Origin: Chara braunii
Taxonomy: Eukaryota > Streptophyta > Charophyceae > Charales > Characeae
DNA length: 24,641 nt
Direction: 5' to 3'
Assembly (NCBI GenBank): GCA_003427395.1
Contig: BFEA01000500.1
Coordinates: 10,960 to 35,600 of the forward strand
Part shown: positions 10,060 through 17,809 of the stretch, piece by piece
Position numbering within the stretch: position 1 is the stretch's first letter
Layout of the letters: the number at the start of each line of letters is the position of its first letter
Program-made: the position numbers and the translations under genes
Notes under the pieces: generated by a model
Told to the model about the DNA's origin: nothing
Databases searched by the model: none
What the model saw: only the letters and a program-made list of their open reading frames with translations

Positions 10060-11363
10060 CAATGATCCTGGCATATTGTTTTATGCTTCATCATATATTT
10101 TTTATATCGATCATGTTACCTTCAATTTCAACTTACTTGGAGCTTTGCCAAAATCATTATTTGCTCGATCTTTAACCAATTCGCAGATAGTTTGCTCACC
10201 CGTCGTCTACTTGATTTCTACCTGCTTACACAGTGGCTTGAGACTTTTATTTTTTTAAACATGCAGTTTTTCCTTTTTGTATTTGACGAAGGCTGCTCAA
10301 TTGTCAATGTTCTTACAAGCTCCTTCCTAGGGGTTTCATTTTTCTCCTTTCTTGTCGATTTAATAACAGTCGCCTAAATTTTATCCTTCCTATTTTTGTC
10401 CTTCATAGTAGGTTATTTTCTACTTTCCTCAACCAACAATTTACTCATTTTTCCTTGTAATTTTTTAACCATCGTTTCCGTCTCCCCATTTTATTTTTTT
10501 TTAGCACCTCCGCTTCTGGATTAATTAATCGATATGTTCTGTAATTGTACTTCTCCTTCCACTTTTTTGTCTCTCGATGTAGCGGATTGAATTCCGTCTT
10601 CAGACCGGCGTTTTTTTTTCAAAGTTTATTTTGACATAAGTTGTTTTTTTATAGTTCCTCGCTCTCTTTCTTGAGGATGAACAATTCGTCCTCACTGGTC
10701 CTCTTTTCAACCATCTGCATTCGTAAGCCGACTATCTCCCTGTGTAGTCTAGTTACCTCATCTTCCTCACTTCATTTACCTTCCTTGAGCAGCGCCCTTC
10801 GTATATTTTTGTTCTTCTTTTTTAATCACTCTAATTCATTTTGCTTTCGATTATCACATGGTCCTCGTCTTGCTTCCCTTTGAAAGATTAGCACATGGCC
10901 TCCAACTTCTTGTTCAATCTCGCTCCTTCCTCCACTCCAAACGAGTCTCTTTCTTTCTTTCTTTCTTTCTTTCTTTCCAATTTCATTTCCTCTTCTTCTT
11001 CTTGTTTCTTTATGCTCTCCTCTTCTTCCTTATGTCTTTGCTCTTTCTCTCCATCTACTAAAACCTTCGCATAACATTTGTTAATTCTTTGTCGATTCCA
11101 AAAACTTATCCTTGACTGCGCTTGATACATTGGATCGTCCCCATCGCAGGAGCTCGTATTTAGCCAGTTAGTTATTAGAGCAAAACTCTATGAAGTCGTA
11201 TTAGGGAGAGGTAAGGCCAAGAGAGAAGTGATCGTAGGAATCGCATTAGCGCTTGTCACCGGTGGTTGTTGAGTAGTGCGGTGTGGGCCCTATGAAAAAA
11301 GTGGTTCGTTCACTTTTGTGATCCACACCCGTAGCACATACGCACCAGAAATTGCGCCGCCAT
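10060..11363 (-). pseudogene. Broken Gag-like gene: zinc-knuckle start, Glu/Lys-rich coiled coil
   Basis: A minus-strand ATG at 11363-11361 sits in a favourable context (AACAATGGCG), just after a TTTTATTTTGTAG stretch that resembles a 3' splice site. The frame opens with MAAQFLVRM, then CYGCGSQ, the first half of a CCHC zinc knuckle, and stops at codon 18 (TGA, 11312-11310). After a frame change it continues to a stop near 10888, through DGDDPMYQAQSR, FWNRQRINKCYAK and a long KEEEE/KKERKKER coiled-coil segment. A second shift leads into EDEVTRLHREIVGLRM and SEDELFILKKESEEL near 10.79-10.66 kb, then a third frame with MVKKLQGKMSKLLVEES near 10.45 kb. The zinc knuckle plus coiled coil fits a retrotransposon Gag or a host protein derived from one. 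It resembles coiled-coil hypothetical proteins I recall from Chara, without a search. Many stops and at least two frameshifts show it is dead. No polymerase region was recognised beside it. Confidence 0.6.
10948..10978. repeat. TTTC microsatellite inside the pseudogene
   Basis: About seven TTTC units, read on the minus strand as the KKERKKER coiled-coil segment. Slippage here may have contributed to loss of the reading frame. Confidence 0.85.
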
Positions 11364-11722
11364 TGTTATTTAACCTACAAAATAAAATATTTGTTTGGTT
11401 TGTTCATTCATAATATTGACGACGATACCACGGGGCCACATGACGCACACGTACGTAGTCTGATTCCTATGACAGTTACAACGTTGAAGTGATGGTGTGA
11501 GCGTCGTCACATAGTACGCATACGTTACTTAGAACATCCATACACATTAGTGACGTTAACAATAAGAGCAAAATCCAAATGTCGACCAAAGTGGCCTGAA
11601 CTTAGGCGAGCCTTATGATGCTAGTGACACACATCATTAAGAAGTGACAAGATGCATATGTGAAGGAGGGAAGAAGAATAAGAAGAAGAAGTAAGAAAGG
11701 GGGGGGGGGGAGGGGGAGAGGG
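11364..11722. other. Spacer upstream of the pseudogene
   Basis: If the pseudogene start is right, this holds its former intron or 5' region. It ends in AGAAGAAG repeats and a run of about 12 G next to the long A tract. No other feature seen. Confidence 0.4.

Positions 11723-11786
<64 letters not shown>
11723..11786. repeat. Poly(A) tract, 64 A
   Basis: Longest homopolymer in the window, directly preceded by a G-rich run. The assembled length may be unreliable. Confidence 0.9.
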
Positions 11787-11787
<1 letters not shown>

Positions 11788-12114
11788 AAGAACAAAGGAG
11801 AAGAAGGTGAAAAAAATAAATGTTGTATCACTCTCAAAGGTGACTGCATAGCTATCATTAGAAAACCATAGAAACATAGTTTATGGAGTTCGATCCAAAA
11901 GAAGGTGTCATGCTATGTCGTCAAAGTCCATTTCGAGCAATCTGTTGCTGACCCAACTGGTTTCGTCCAGTTGCCAGAACTGGAAGTCATGTAAGGACTT
12001 CGGCATCATAATGGAAATGAGAAGTAGGACAACCTCTGTACTCTAAATAGTAAAACCTAGACACGAACATAAAGGACACTCTTATTGCCTCCAATAGTAG
12101 GTGTCCAACAAGTT

Positions 12115-12138
12115 AAAAAAAAAAAAAAAAAAAAAAAA
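12115..12138. repeat. Poly(A) tract abutting HR copy 1
   Basis: 24 A immediately before the first base shared with HR copy 2. The corresponding position before copy 2 lacks an A tract, so this belongs to the flank, or to a tail of an adjoining insertion. Confidence 0.8.
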
Positions 12139-12148
12139 TTACGTTGTT

Positions 12149-12178
12149 GGGACAAATACCCTGACAAGGGTATTTGCC
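12149..12178 (+). ncRNA. HR copy 1 hairpin H1 (conserved, covarying)
   Basis: CAAATACCC (12153-12161) pairs with GGGTATTTG (12168-12176) around TGACAA, with GG/CC outside and a bulged A. Copy 2 has CAGAAACCC/GGGTTTCTG (19960-19983) with the same bulged A. The copies differ at two stem positions and both differences keep pairing (A-T versus G-C, T-A versus A-T). Confidence 0.65.
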
Positions 12179-12191
12179 GGGGGTTTTCAAA

Positions 12192-12208
12192 GTCGGACGT
12201 TGTCCGAC
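12192..12208 (+). ncRNA. HR copy 1 hairpin H2 (GTCGGAC, triloop GTT)
   Basis: Seven perfect pairs around GTT. Copy 2 has the same hairpin at 19999-20015, with one A/C mismatch and an ACT loop. Confidence 0.6.
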
Positions 12209-12366
12209 CCTTTCGTTGAATTGGAGGACTTGATTAGACTGATGTTTGTCAAAGTTTATTCAGATCAACCCAAGTGACTAAGACTTTTTGTGAATCAGAC
12301 ATCGTTGGTGTCTGACTGAAATGAATTTAGTTGTCAGTATGGCGGGTCGTTAGCAGTTCTTGATAA

Positions 12367-12386
12367 GGCCGCAGGGGCACGCGGCC
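12367..12386 (+). ncRNA. HR copy 1 hairpin H3 (GGCCGC, 8-nt loop)
   Basis: GGCCGC pairs with GCGGCC across an 8-nt loop. Copy 2 (20197-20216) keeps six pairs and an 8-nt loop of different sequence, with one G-C replaced by G-T. Confidence 0.6.
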
Positions 12387-12688
12387 GTGGAAAGACTAAA
12401 GCTAGACTATTCTACCTAAAAGACTGACGCGCGGCTGCTAAGCTGCTCGATTCAGGGCCTAGGTAGGCTGAAAAGAACGGCGCGTCGAGTACGGGGCCCT
12501 AACGCGGGAGGAACAAAAAGTTTTTTCTATTTCCCGGACCCGCGGGTTTTTCGAGTCAGGGGGCCGACAGGCCGGTGCTGAGGCCTAGCCATGGACAAGC
12601 TGCCATCTATGGGAATGCGGCGGCAGGGCCTAATGCCTCAGGCAGGCGAAGTCTGTTGAGCCGCAGACTGCATGCGACCTGCTGGGCG

Positions 12689-12711
12689 CAACCCTTCAAG
12701 TGGAAGGGTTG
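12689..12711 (+). ncRNA. HR copy 1 hairpin H4 (CAACCCTTC, 5-nt loop)
   Basis: CAACCCTTC (12689-12697) pairs with GAAGGGTTG (12703-12711) around AAGTG. It lies just upstream of the Pol III-like unit. The copy 2 counterpart (20500-20520) has a 5-nt loop ATATA and one C-G pair replaced by T-A. Confidence 0.65.
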
Positions 12712-12732
12712 TTGTTCTAGCTCCAGTGATAA

Positions 12733-12820
12733 GAGTTAGCCCAGTAGGTACCGCATCGGATTTTCAACCAGTAGATGTTGGGATCGAGTTGGCGATAAGC
12801 AGTCTGGGCTAACTCCTTTT
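12733..12820 (+). ncRNA. HR copy 1 Pol III-like structured unit (A box, B-like box, T4 end)
   Basis: TAGCCCAGTAG (12737-12747) fits the Pol III A box TRGYNNARNNG. GATCGAGTT (12782-12790) fits the B box GWTCRANNC except at its last base. A TTTT terminator follows at 12817-12820. The ends pair over 12 bp: GAGTTAGCCCAG (12733-12744) with CTGGGCTAACTC (12804-12815). That stem includes the A box, so this is not a normal tRNA cloverleaf. The same layout with the same box spacing is in copy 2. It may be a tRNA-derived SINE head or a novel small RNA. Expression is unknown, and the B-box defect may mean this copy is silent. Confidence 0.45.
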
Positions 12821-12868
12821 CTTTTGGAGCTGCCTACTGCACCAGCATGAAGCGTGGTCATTCTCGGT

Positions 12869-12890
12869 CGCGAGATCATCAAATCTCACG
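12869..12890 (+). ncRNA. HR copy 1 hairpin H6 (ATCAA loop)
   Basis: GAGAT/ATCTC with a C/A mismatch and further CG/CG pairs below. Copy 2 (20671-20699) keeps the ATCAA loop and a 1x1 mismatch while the stem bases differ. Confidence 0.5.
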
Positions 12891-12902
12891 CCCGGGAACG
12901 GC

Positions 12903-12908
12903 CACGTG
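12903..12908. promoter_or_regulatory. G-box-type CACGTG palindrome
   Basis: Inside a ten-base palindrome GCCACGTGGC. The CACGTG core binds bZIP/bHLH factors in plants. It is absent from copy 2 at this position, so significance is doubtful. Confidence 0.25.
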
Positions 12909-13085
12909 GCTGCATCATGGCCCCTGCGCAAGGATGACACGCATAAATAAAAAAAACGGCCCAAAATTTTTTCGATTCCCCTAAGGGGATAGAACCTGGG
13001 TCTGTAAATCGGTGGGGTAGGGGGGAATGCCAGCCAGGCTGGCGCAGTCTAAAGTGGCCGTTGGCTTATGCCAACGACATTCCTT

Positions 13086-13163
13086 AAAAAAAAAAAAAAA
13101 AAAAAAAAAAAANNNNNNNNNNNNNNNNNNNNNNNNNNNNNNNNNNNNNNNNAAAAAAAAAAA
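13086..13163. other. Poly(A) tract containing a 40-base assembly gap
   Basis: 27 A, then N at 13113-13152, then 12 A. The gap length is probably nominal. A further single N lies at 13474 in another A tract. Copy 2 has a run of about 23 T (21030-21052) at the matching position. Confidence 0.9.
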
Positions 13164-13180
13164 ACAGCGGAGAGATAGGT

Positions 13181-14210
13181 GTCGTTGTTGAAGCAACGGC
13201 CAATACTCCAGAGGCTGCACGAGGCAAACAATGCCTCTGCTGTTGAAGAAACAGTCTCTTTAGACTGTGTGGGAGCACGATAACTCTCACCTCATGGTGA
13301 CACAGATTTTTGTAGCCGCGAGATCTAAGATCTTGCGGCTTATATCACACGCGCGAGAGAAAAGGGAAAGAGAGAAATGGGAGGATAAGACAGAGGAGGA
13401 CCTTCTCCTCCCGACCTGCCAGGCCTCCCCGTTGTCAGGGGGGTAAGAAGAAAAAGAAAATAAAATAAAAGAANAAAAAAAAAAAAAAAGTAAAACAAGA
13501 AACGGAATCTGAGTTTTTTTTGAAAAGTTGTATTTTTCGGTTTGCGCCACTATTTGTTTGGTGGCATAAAACAATTTTGTTGGCCTTTATTTTTTTTCTG
13601 TAGATAGTTAGGCACTTAGGCCATGCGGATGAATGTTTTTAGATATTTTAATCAAGCGACTATTGTTCTAAAAATGCTCAAAGTCGGGGTACTTTTTGCA
13701 CCCCGCCCTGAGCCTGTCGGGATTTGAACTCGTGCATTTTCACGAGTTTTTTCCCTACCTCTCCCAATCTGACAACTGCCATCCCCGTTTTCAGGGGAGG
13801 GCAGGGGAGAAGAGAGAAAAAGTGGAGAGGGGAGAGAAAGGAACAGTCACGGCCGCGAACGTGGTCGCAGCCGTGCACCAAGTTCAAGCAGTATTGGCCT
13901 GAATGCAGTCATTCAGGCCAGAGCTGTAAACTGGAGGGTCAGTGAGGGGAACTTGGCTGAAAACAGTCATTTTCCCGCTGAACCTGCACTCAGTGTAGGG
14001 CTGAGTGCAGAGAAAAGGGAGAAAAAGAGGGGGGCAGTTGAGTACAACTGCCACCCTAAGTGTGTGGCTGAGGTGAGACAACCTCAGTCCATTGATCTGG
14101 CTCAGATCAACGGCCCCAGGCAAGTGACGAATTTTGCCTGGGGGCAGCTGAGGCTGTTGCTGCCCTCCTCAGCCACTACAAAAGAGGCAGCTGTCCCCAG
14201 CTGCTTCACA
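13181..14210 (+). ncRNA. HR copy 1 dense array of short perfect stem-loops
   Basis: Checked stems include 13251-13268 (7 bp, CTTT), 13314-13340 (12 bp with one G-T, TAA), 13685-13705 (6 bp), 13727-13748 (8 bp), 13895-13920 (11 bp, CAGT) and 13984-14010 (10 bp). Then, nearly back to back, come 14033-14052 (8 bp, AGTA), 14068-14087 (7 bp), 14092-14110 (8 bp, GCT), 14114-14143 (10 bp), 14147-14173 (7 bp) and 14187-14204 (7 bp, TCCC). In random DNA a perfect 8-bp stem with a 3-10 nt loop is expected about once per 8 kb, so the density is far above chance. Either an extended structured RNA or a hotspot that creates palindromes would explain it. Confidence 0.7.
14177..14183 (+). promoter_or_regulatory. 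TATA-like TACAAAA, counterpart of the copy 2 TATA box
   Basis: Lies in CAGCCACTACAAAAGAGGCAG, which aligns with CAGCCAGCTATAAAACAGCC of copy 2. The T-to-C change would weaken it. Confidence 0.3.
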
Positions 14211-14489
14211 CTTGCCTCCAGCTGCCAGTGTAAGACAACACACTTACCTCATCGCTGGAGTGATGGAGAGGAGGCAGGAGTGCTGTCGGCGGAGCTGGAG
14301 GACTGCGGAGGAGCGCGACGAAGGAGGAGACAGCCATAGCCTTGGCAGGAGCACTCTGCTCCACCCCTTGGCAGGCTGGTCTCAAGGGGGACTCTGCGGC
14401 AGCGTGGTGAGGAGCGGCAGCGGAGCGCGGCAAGGAGCGACGGGGAGCACGACACTGGTGGAGGTGTGCCGACCGATATTTTCGACAAC

Positions 14490-14513
14490 CATAACCCATT
14501 TTGTGGGGTTATG
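14490..14513 (+). ncRNA. Hairpin, 8 bp (CATAACCC/GGGTTATG)
   Basis: Perfect 8-bp stem with an 8-nt loop, at the entrance to the tandem GC hairpin array. Confidence 0.7.
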
Positions 14514-14599
14514 CTGCTGAAATACCGCGGCGTCGGAGCGACACCTTTATTTTGAGGGGTGACGTTGCCGTTTTCATGGCACGCCGGCGGCACTTTGTT

Positions 14600-15060
14600 T
14601 TGAAGAGTAGCGCTGCCGTCTTTTTTGAGGTGGTACGACACCACGAAGCGATGCCGTTTTTTTTACGGTGGTACGACACGGCGAAGCGCTGCCCTTTTTT
14701 TTGCGGTGGTACGGCACAGCGAAGCGCCGTCGTTTTTTTACGGTGGTATTTGCGGTGGTACGACACGGCGAAGCGCTGCCGTTTTTTTGGCGGTGGTACG
14801 GCACAGCGAAGCGCCGCCGTTTTTTTTATGGTGGTACGGCACGGCGAAGCGCTGCCATTTTCTTTGCGGTGGTACGGCACGGCGAAGCGCTGCCGTCTTT
14901 TTGCGGTGGTACGACACAGCGAAGCACTGCCGTCTTTTTGCAGTGGTACGACACGGCGAAACGCTGCCGTTGTTTTACGGTGGTACGGCACGACGAAGCG
15001 CAATCGTCTTTTTACGGTGGTACGACACGGCGGAGCGCTGCCGTTTTCTTTTTTTTACGG
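14600..15060 (+). repeat. Tandem ~38-bp GC-hairpin plus T-tract array, 11-12 units
   Basis: Consensus is GGTGGTACGRCACGGCGAAG followed by CGCTGCCGT and 5-8 T. Units start near 14629, 14667, 14705, 14742 (short), 14754, 14792, 14831, 14869, 14906, 14940, 14978 and 15013. Many units fold as ACGGCA, 2-nt bulge, GCG-AAG-CGC, TGCCGT, then T run, the shape of an intrinsic transcription terminator. All three plus frames and a minus frame stay open, which reflects the repeat composition. The frames at 14501-15175, 14625-15296, 14668-15075 and 14509-15003 are therefore not taken as genes. Confidence 0.85.
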
Positions 15061-15774
15061 GGCACAGCGCGATGACGTGCTGCCATTTTCCGACGAGAGT
15101 TCGACACAACAGTGGAATTGGGGCACGACGGTGGGACGTGCGGTGCGACAGTGGAGGTTTTTTTTACGACACTGAAAAGTTTTTTGTTGCGGCGTGGCGT
15201 CTGCTTTTCTTGGTGAAGGTCTGTTACCATTGGTGTGTACGGCAGCAACAGCGTGACAAGGTGGAGGTTGACAGCATGCAACGGTACGAAATCTGAGCGT
15301 GACAAGCAGGTTTTTTTTTTTTTTGCGGCACATGAGATAAATGTTTTGTAGTTGGGAGTACCCAACACTTGTGGCAGTGGGATTGGACTACTTGGGACTG
15401 CCTAGATTCAGTTGGGACTGACGTGGGACGCGGGCTATCATTTGCGGCGGTCCCGACGCAGACGGTTTTGAGATTCGGCACCGGTTTTATTTTTTTTTTA
15501 GAAGTGTGGCGGAAACGGTTTTCGACTTAATAGTCATTCGACGAAGTGTTTGACAGCATGGGACCATCTGGAACCGTGTGGAACCATCTGTGACCGCTTG
15601 GGACCAGTTGGGACTGACGTGGTATCAGATTGAGTGTTTTTCTGGGACGCATGCGACTCGCCGTTTTCACGCTTGGGTTACCGCGGATGAGGCGTGCGAG
15701 TGAGAGGTGGTTTGATCAGGATTTTCCTTGAGACTACAGCTTTCGGCGGCACACACGGCTTGTTGGTTGACTTT
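15061..15774 (+). repeat. Decayed array and short TGGGAC repeats
   Basis: The GC-hairpin units fade out, followed by irregular repeats of TTGGGACTG and GGAACCATCTG-like sequence (about 15380-15430 and 15560-15625). A TGGTATCAGA stretch at ~15619 resembles a tRNA-iMet primer-binding site but lies within these repeats. No gene seen. Confidence 0.4.
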
Positions 15775-15858
15775 TTTGAGTGAGCCAGGGCGCTTCTTCG
15801 GCGCCACTTCACTCAAGGTCAGTTGAATGATTCAGATATCCCTTCACACTTGTGTGAA
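15775..15858 (+). ncRNA. HR copy 1 shared block with two conserved hairpins
   Basis: TTGAGTGA (15776-15783) pairs with TCACTCAA (15809-15816) around a GGCGC/GCGCC stem. Next, TTCACAC (15843-15849) pairs with GTGTGAA (15852-15858). The second hairpin is kept in copy 2 (22833-22848) with only the two central bases changed. The block TTCACTCAAGGTCAGT is shared by both copies. Confidence 0.55.
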
Positions 15859-16350
15859 CCCACACTTTGCTTGACCCTGTTCGTTTGAACGTTCGAAAGA
15901 AAAGGTAGAGAAAGTTGTGCGAATCATGCATGTGAGTGGGAAGATCTGACGTGAGTCTGGGATTGTACTGTTTTTTGTTTAACTTGTTTTTTATGCATGT
16001 TGTGCAGATAGGTAGAAGGATGCTTGCAAAGGAGATTGATTATGCCTATTTCATAAAATGGAAAAGGAGTGTCTTCTTTTAACTTCTGACCTGCATGCAT
16101 GCCAAGAAGGGTTGGTTGTTTTGAAAAATGTCAATTTTATGCGCACCGTAAAATGAATCCGATTGAAATAAAGCAGATAAGGTCAAATGGACTTAGTCTT
16201 TTCCTGAGAATTACCCATTTTATCCAGAAGGACCTTATCTGCCTATACCTGTCTAAATGATTCTCATTTTTTATCCCTTTTGATTTCCTTTTGCTTAAGT
16301 TACCCTGAACTTAGAAAAAATTGGGACAATTGAAAGTTACTTGTAGTGGA
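15859..16350 (+). other. HR copy 1 diverged middle segment
   Basis: Aligns patchily with 22849-23240: CTTGACCCTGTTC, AAAGGTA, TGGGATTGYA, TAGAAG, ATTACCCA/GTTACCCA, CTGTCTAAATGATT and AAGTTACCC. No conserved reading frame. Possible splice-like GGTAAGTA occurs only in copy 2 (~22967). Confidence 0.4.
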
Positions 16351-16359
16351 TACATGTTT

Positions 16360-16560
16360 TCTCTCCAGGAAAGATCTAGGGTGGGGGTTCGTTGCTTCAG
16401 GAGTCGGCCCTGTTATCGACCCAGAGTGGACCGTTCTACGGGGGGGTACTTCGTCGATTCGGTGGAGACGGTCCGACTTCTGAGATCCGAGTTTTGTGTT
16501 CGGGCGAGGAGAAGGAGTACCCCAGACCACTTCCTAAAAGGAGAGGCATGCAACACTTCA
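16360..16560 (+). pseudogene. Small frame shared between HR copies, shifted here
   Basis: After allowing a shift at a G run near 16440, the translation parallels copy 2: GY-two residues-x-x-VE-x-x-RLLRSE. Without the shift the frame is broken. The similarity is compatible with simple DNA homology, so a protein is not established. Confidence 0.2.
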
Positions 16561-16738
16561 AGCAATGCCCCTGATCAAGTAGTCTGTCATGCAAGAAGAT
16601 TGAGAAAGTATATCAACAGGTGTGAGCGTGTCGAATTTTGAGTCGGCGGTGGGTGAAATCAATGACTTTGGCAACGCGTCTCATCAAGTCAAAACTAAGG
16701 CAGCCGATTACCTTGTCGGCGACATCTATGTTATCGTC

Positions 16739-16755
16739 AAAAAAAAAAAAAAAAC
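16739..16755. repeat. Poly(A) tract, 17 A
   Basis: Simple homopolymer inside HR copy 1. Confidence 0.9.
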
Positions 16756-16949
16756 TCTCGTTGGCGATTGTATGATTGTTTTGTGGAGTTCGACCTGAGG
16801 CAGTCGGATTTTTTTTTTTACCTTGCGACATTGGATGTGTCAAATGAAGATTTTGTTTCTTTTAATTATTATTTTATATTTGACATATCGTTCTATCGAC
16901 TAAAGTCGATTCCTTTCGATGTAACTATGCATGATTGTTATAACTTTCT

Positions 16950-17276
16950 TTTGATTGTATGTTAAAGGGACTAGGATTAAAGTTGAGGGTTTTGCGCTTG
17001 GTTGAGACAATCCTAGTCGACGGACGTCCGCTTCGTACCTAGAAAATCAGCGCCCTAGGAACGGACGACGATCGGGTCCACTTGGCGTTAACCAAACGTA
17101 TCTATACGACGGCGAACGAGCAAACGCCCTCCACTGGCCTACCTCTGCAATTGCATCAAAAAACTTTCACACGTAGGTCAGTAGCTCGGTAGGGATAGGC
17201 CCCTAAGGGTGGTGACAACCCCTTAGGGATGCAAGCTTATGCCCCGCGGGAACCTATCCTGTCGTAGGGGACCGCG
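16950..17276 (+). ncRNA. HR copy 1 conserved 3' block
   Basis: Shared with 24330-24641: GACTAGGATT/GATTCGGATT, TCCTAGTCGACSGACGT, CAGGAACGGRCGACG, GGGTCCACTT, GCGAACGAGCAAACGCCCTC, GCAATTGCAT, TAGCTCGG and then a nearly identical stretch. It contains CCCTAAGGG (17201-17209) pairing with CCCTTAGGG (17220-17228) across TGGTGACAAC. It also contains CCCGCGG (17243-17249) pairing with CCGCGGG (17272-17278), with CCTA/TAGG inside. This is the least diverged part of the element. Confidence 0.65.
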
Positions 17277-17279
17277 GGA

Positions 17280-17285
17280 TATATA
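17280..17285 (+). promoter_or_regulatory. TATATA box-like sequence
   Basis: Immediately after the conserved 3' block of copy 1. The equivalent of copy 2 is outside the window, so conservation cannot be tested. Confidence 0.2.
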
Positions 17286-17435
17286 GTTGGCGCACCCGGC
17301 TAGAGCGGCGAAGGAGCAATGCAACCGCGTCCGTCTTGGCGTTCGCGGGATACTTAGCGTCGTTCCCGAGTTGTCTCTCGATCTTTTTTTTATTTTACTC
17401 CTGTGTGACACGGCCGGGAAGGCCGGTGCGCTCGA

Positions 17436-17611
17436 CAGTGGGAGTCACAAAAAAAAGTTATAATTGCACTACGGGCCAAGATACAGTTTCAGATTGCAGT
17501 TTAGGGAATGTATAAAATCCAACTTTCTGGGTAAGTAGGATGCCCAAAGTGCAATCGCAAACTGTACATTGCTCCACAGTGCAATTATAACTCATTTTTG
17601 TGACTCTACTG
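17436..17611. mobile_element. Foldback MITE
   Basis: Almost the whole 176 bp is an inverted repeat. The left arm starts CAGTGGGAGTCACAAAAA and continues AGTTATAATTGCACT, then ACAGTTTCAGATTGC. The reverse complement of the right end reads CAGTAGAGTCACAAAAATG, then AGTTATAATTGCACT, then ACAGTTTGCGATTGC. The flanks GA and TA could be a decayed TA target site, which would fit a Tc1/mariner-type MITE; that family call is weak. It carries no transposase. Confidence 0.75.
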
Positions 17612-17809
17612 TATTGACTGCAATTTACAGCCCTTTTGGCGAAGATCAAGTGTAGCATGTATTCTGATCAGTTTAATATATGATCCATGCTCCATTGCAC
17701 CATACAATATTAAATTATTGTTTTTGGGCCTCAGAGGGGTCGCTCGGGCTAAGCTTGCTTACTCAACCCTCCAACATTGTCTTTGTATTGCACTGCAACA
17801 GAGAGCATC

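Larger units (their letters stand above)
12141..17430 (+). mobile_element. HR element, copy 1 (long hairpin-rich non-coding repeat)
   Basis: This region shares an ordered series of blocks with 19946-24641. These are: the 5' block from TTGTTGGGACA; a Pol III-like unit; ATGGCCCCTGCGC..GGATGACACGC; a dense hairpin run; a TATA-like box; GC-rich T-tailed units; TTCACTCAAGGTCAGT with TTCACAC/GTGTGAA; CTTGGCAACGCRTCTCATCAAGTC-type sequence; and a nearly identical 3' block at 17196-17276. Between blocks the copies have diverged heavily. No reverse transcriptase, transposase or other enzyme was recognised in either copy, so it is non-autonomous or not a transposon at all. The last shared base that can be verified is 17276, because copy 2 leaves the window there. 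The 17430 end is where the foldback MITE begins. Confidence 0.7.

Noticed and set aside
13721-13729. Perfect minus-strand B box (GTTCAAATC)
   Set aside because: No matching A box at a suitable distance on the minus strand; the bases belong partly to the AACTCGTG/CACGAGTT hairpin.
14501-15296. Long overlapping frames (up to 224 codons) in three plus frames and one minus frame
   Set aside because: They are by-products of a ~38-bp array whose units lack stops in several frames; simultaneous openness in many frames argues against coding.
15619-15631. TGGTATCAGATTG, like a tRNA-iMet primer-binding site of an LTR retrotransposon
   Set aside because: Ten-base match lying within irregular TGGGAC/TGGTAT repeats, not preceded by a CA LTR end, and absent from copy 2.
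17180-17200. TAGCTCGGTAGGGATAG, like a tRNA D arm, in the conserved 3' block
   Set aside because: The A-box position that should be A is G, and no B box or cloverleaf follows.
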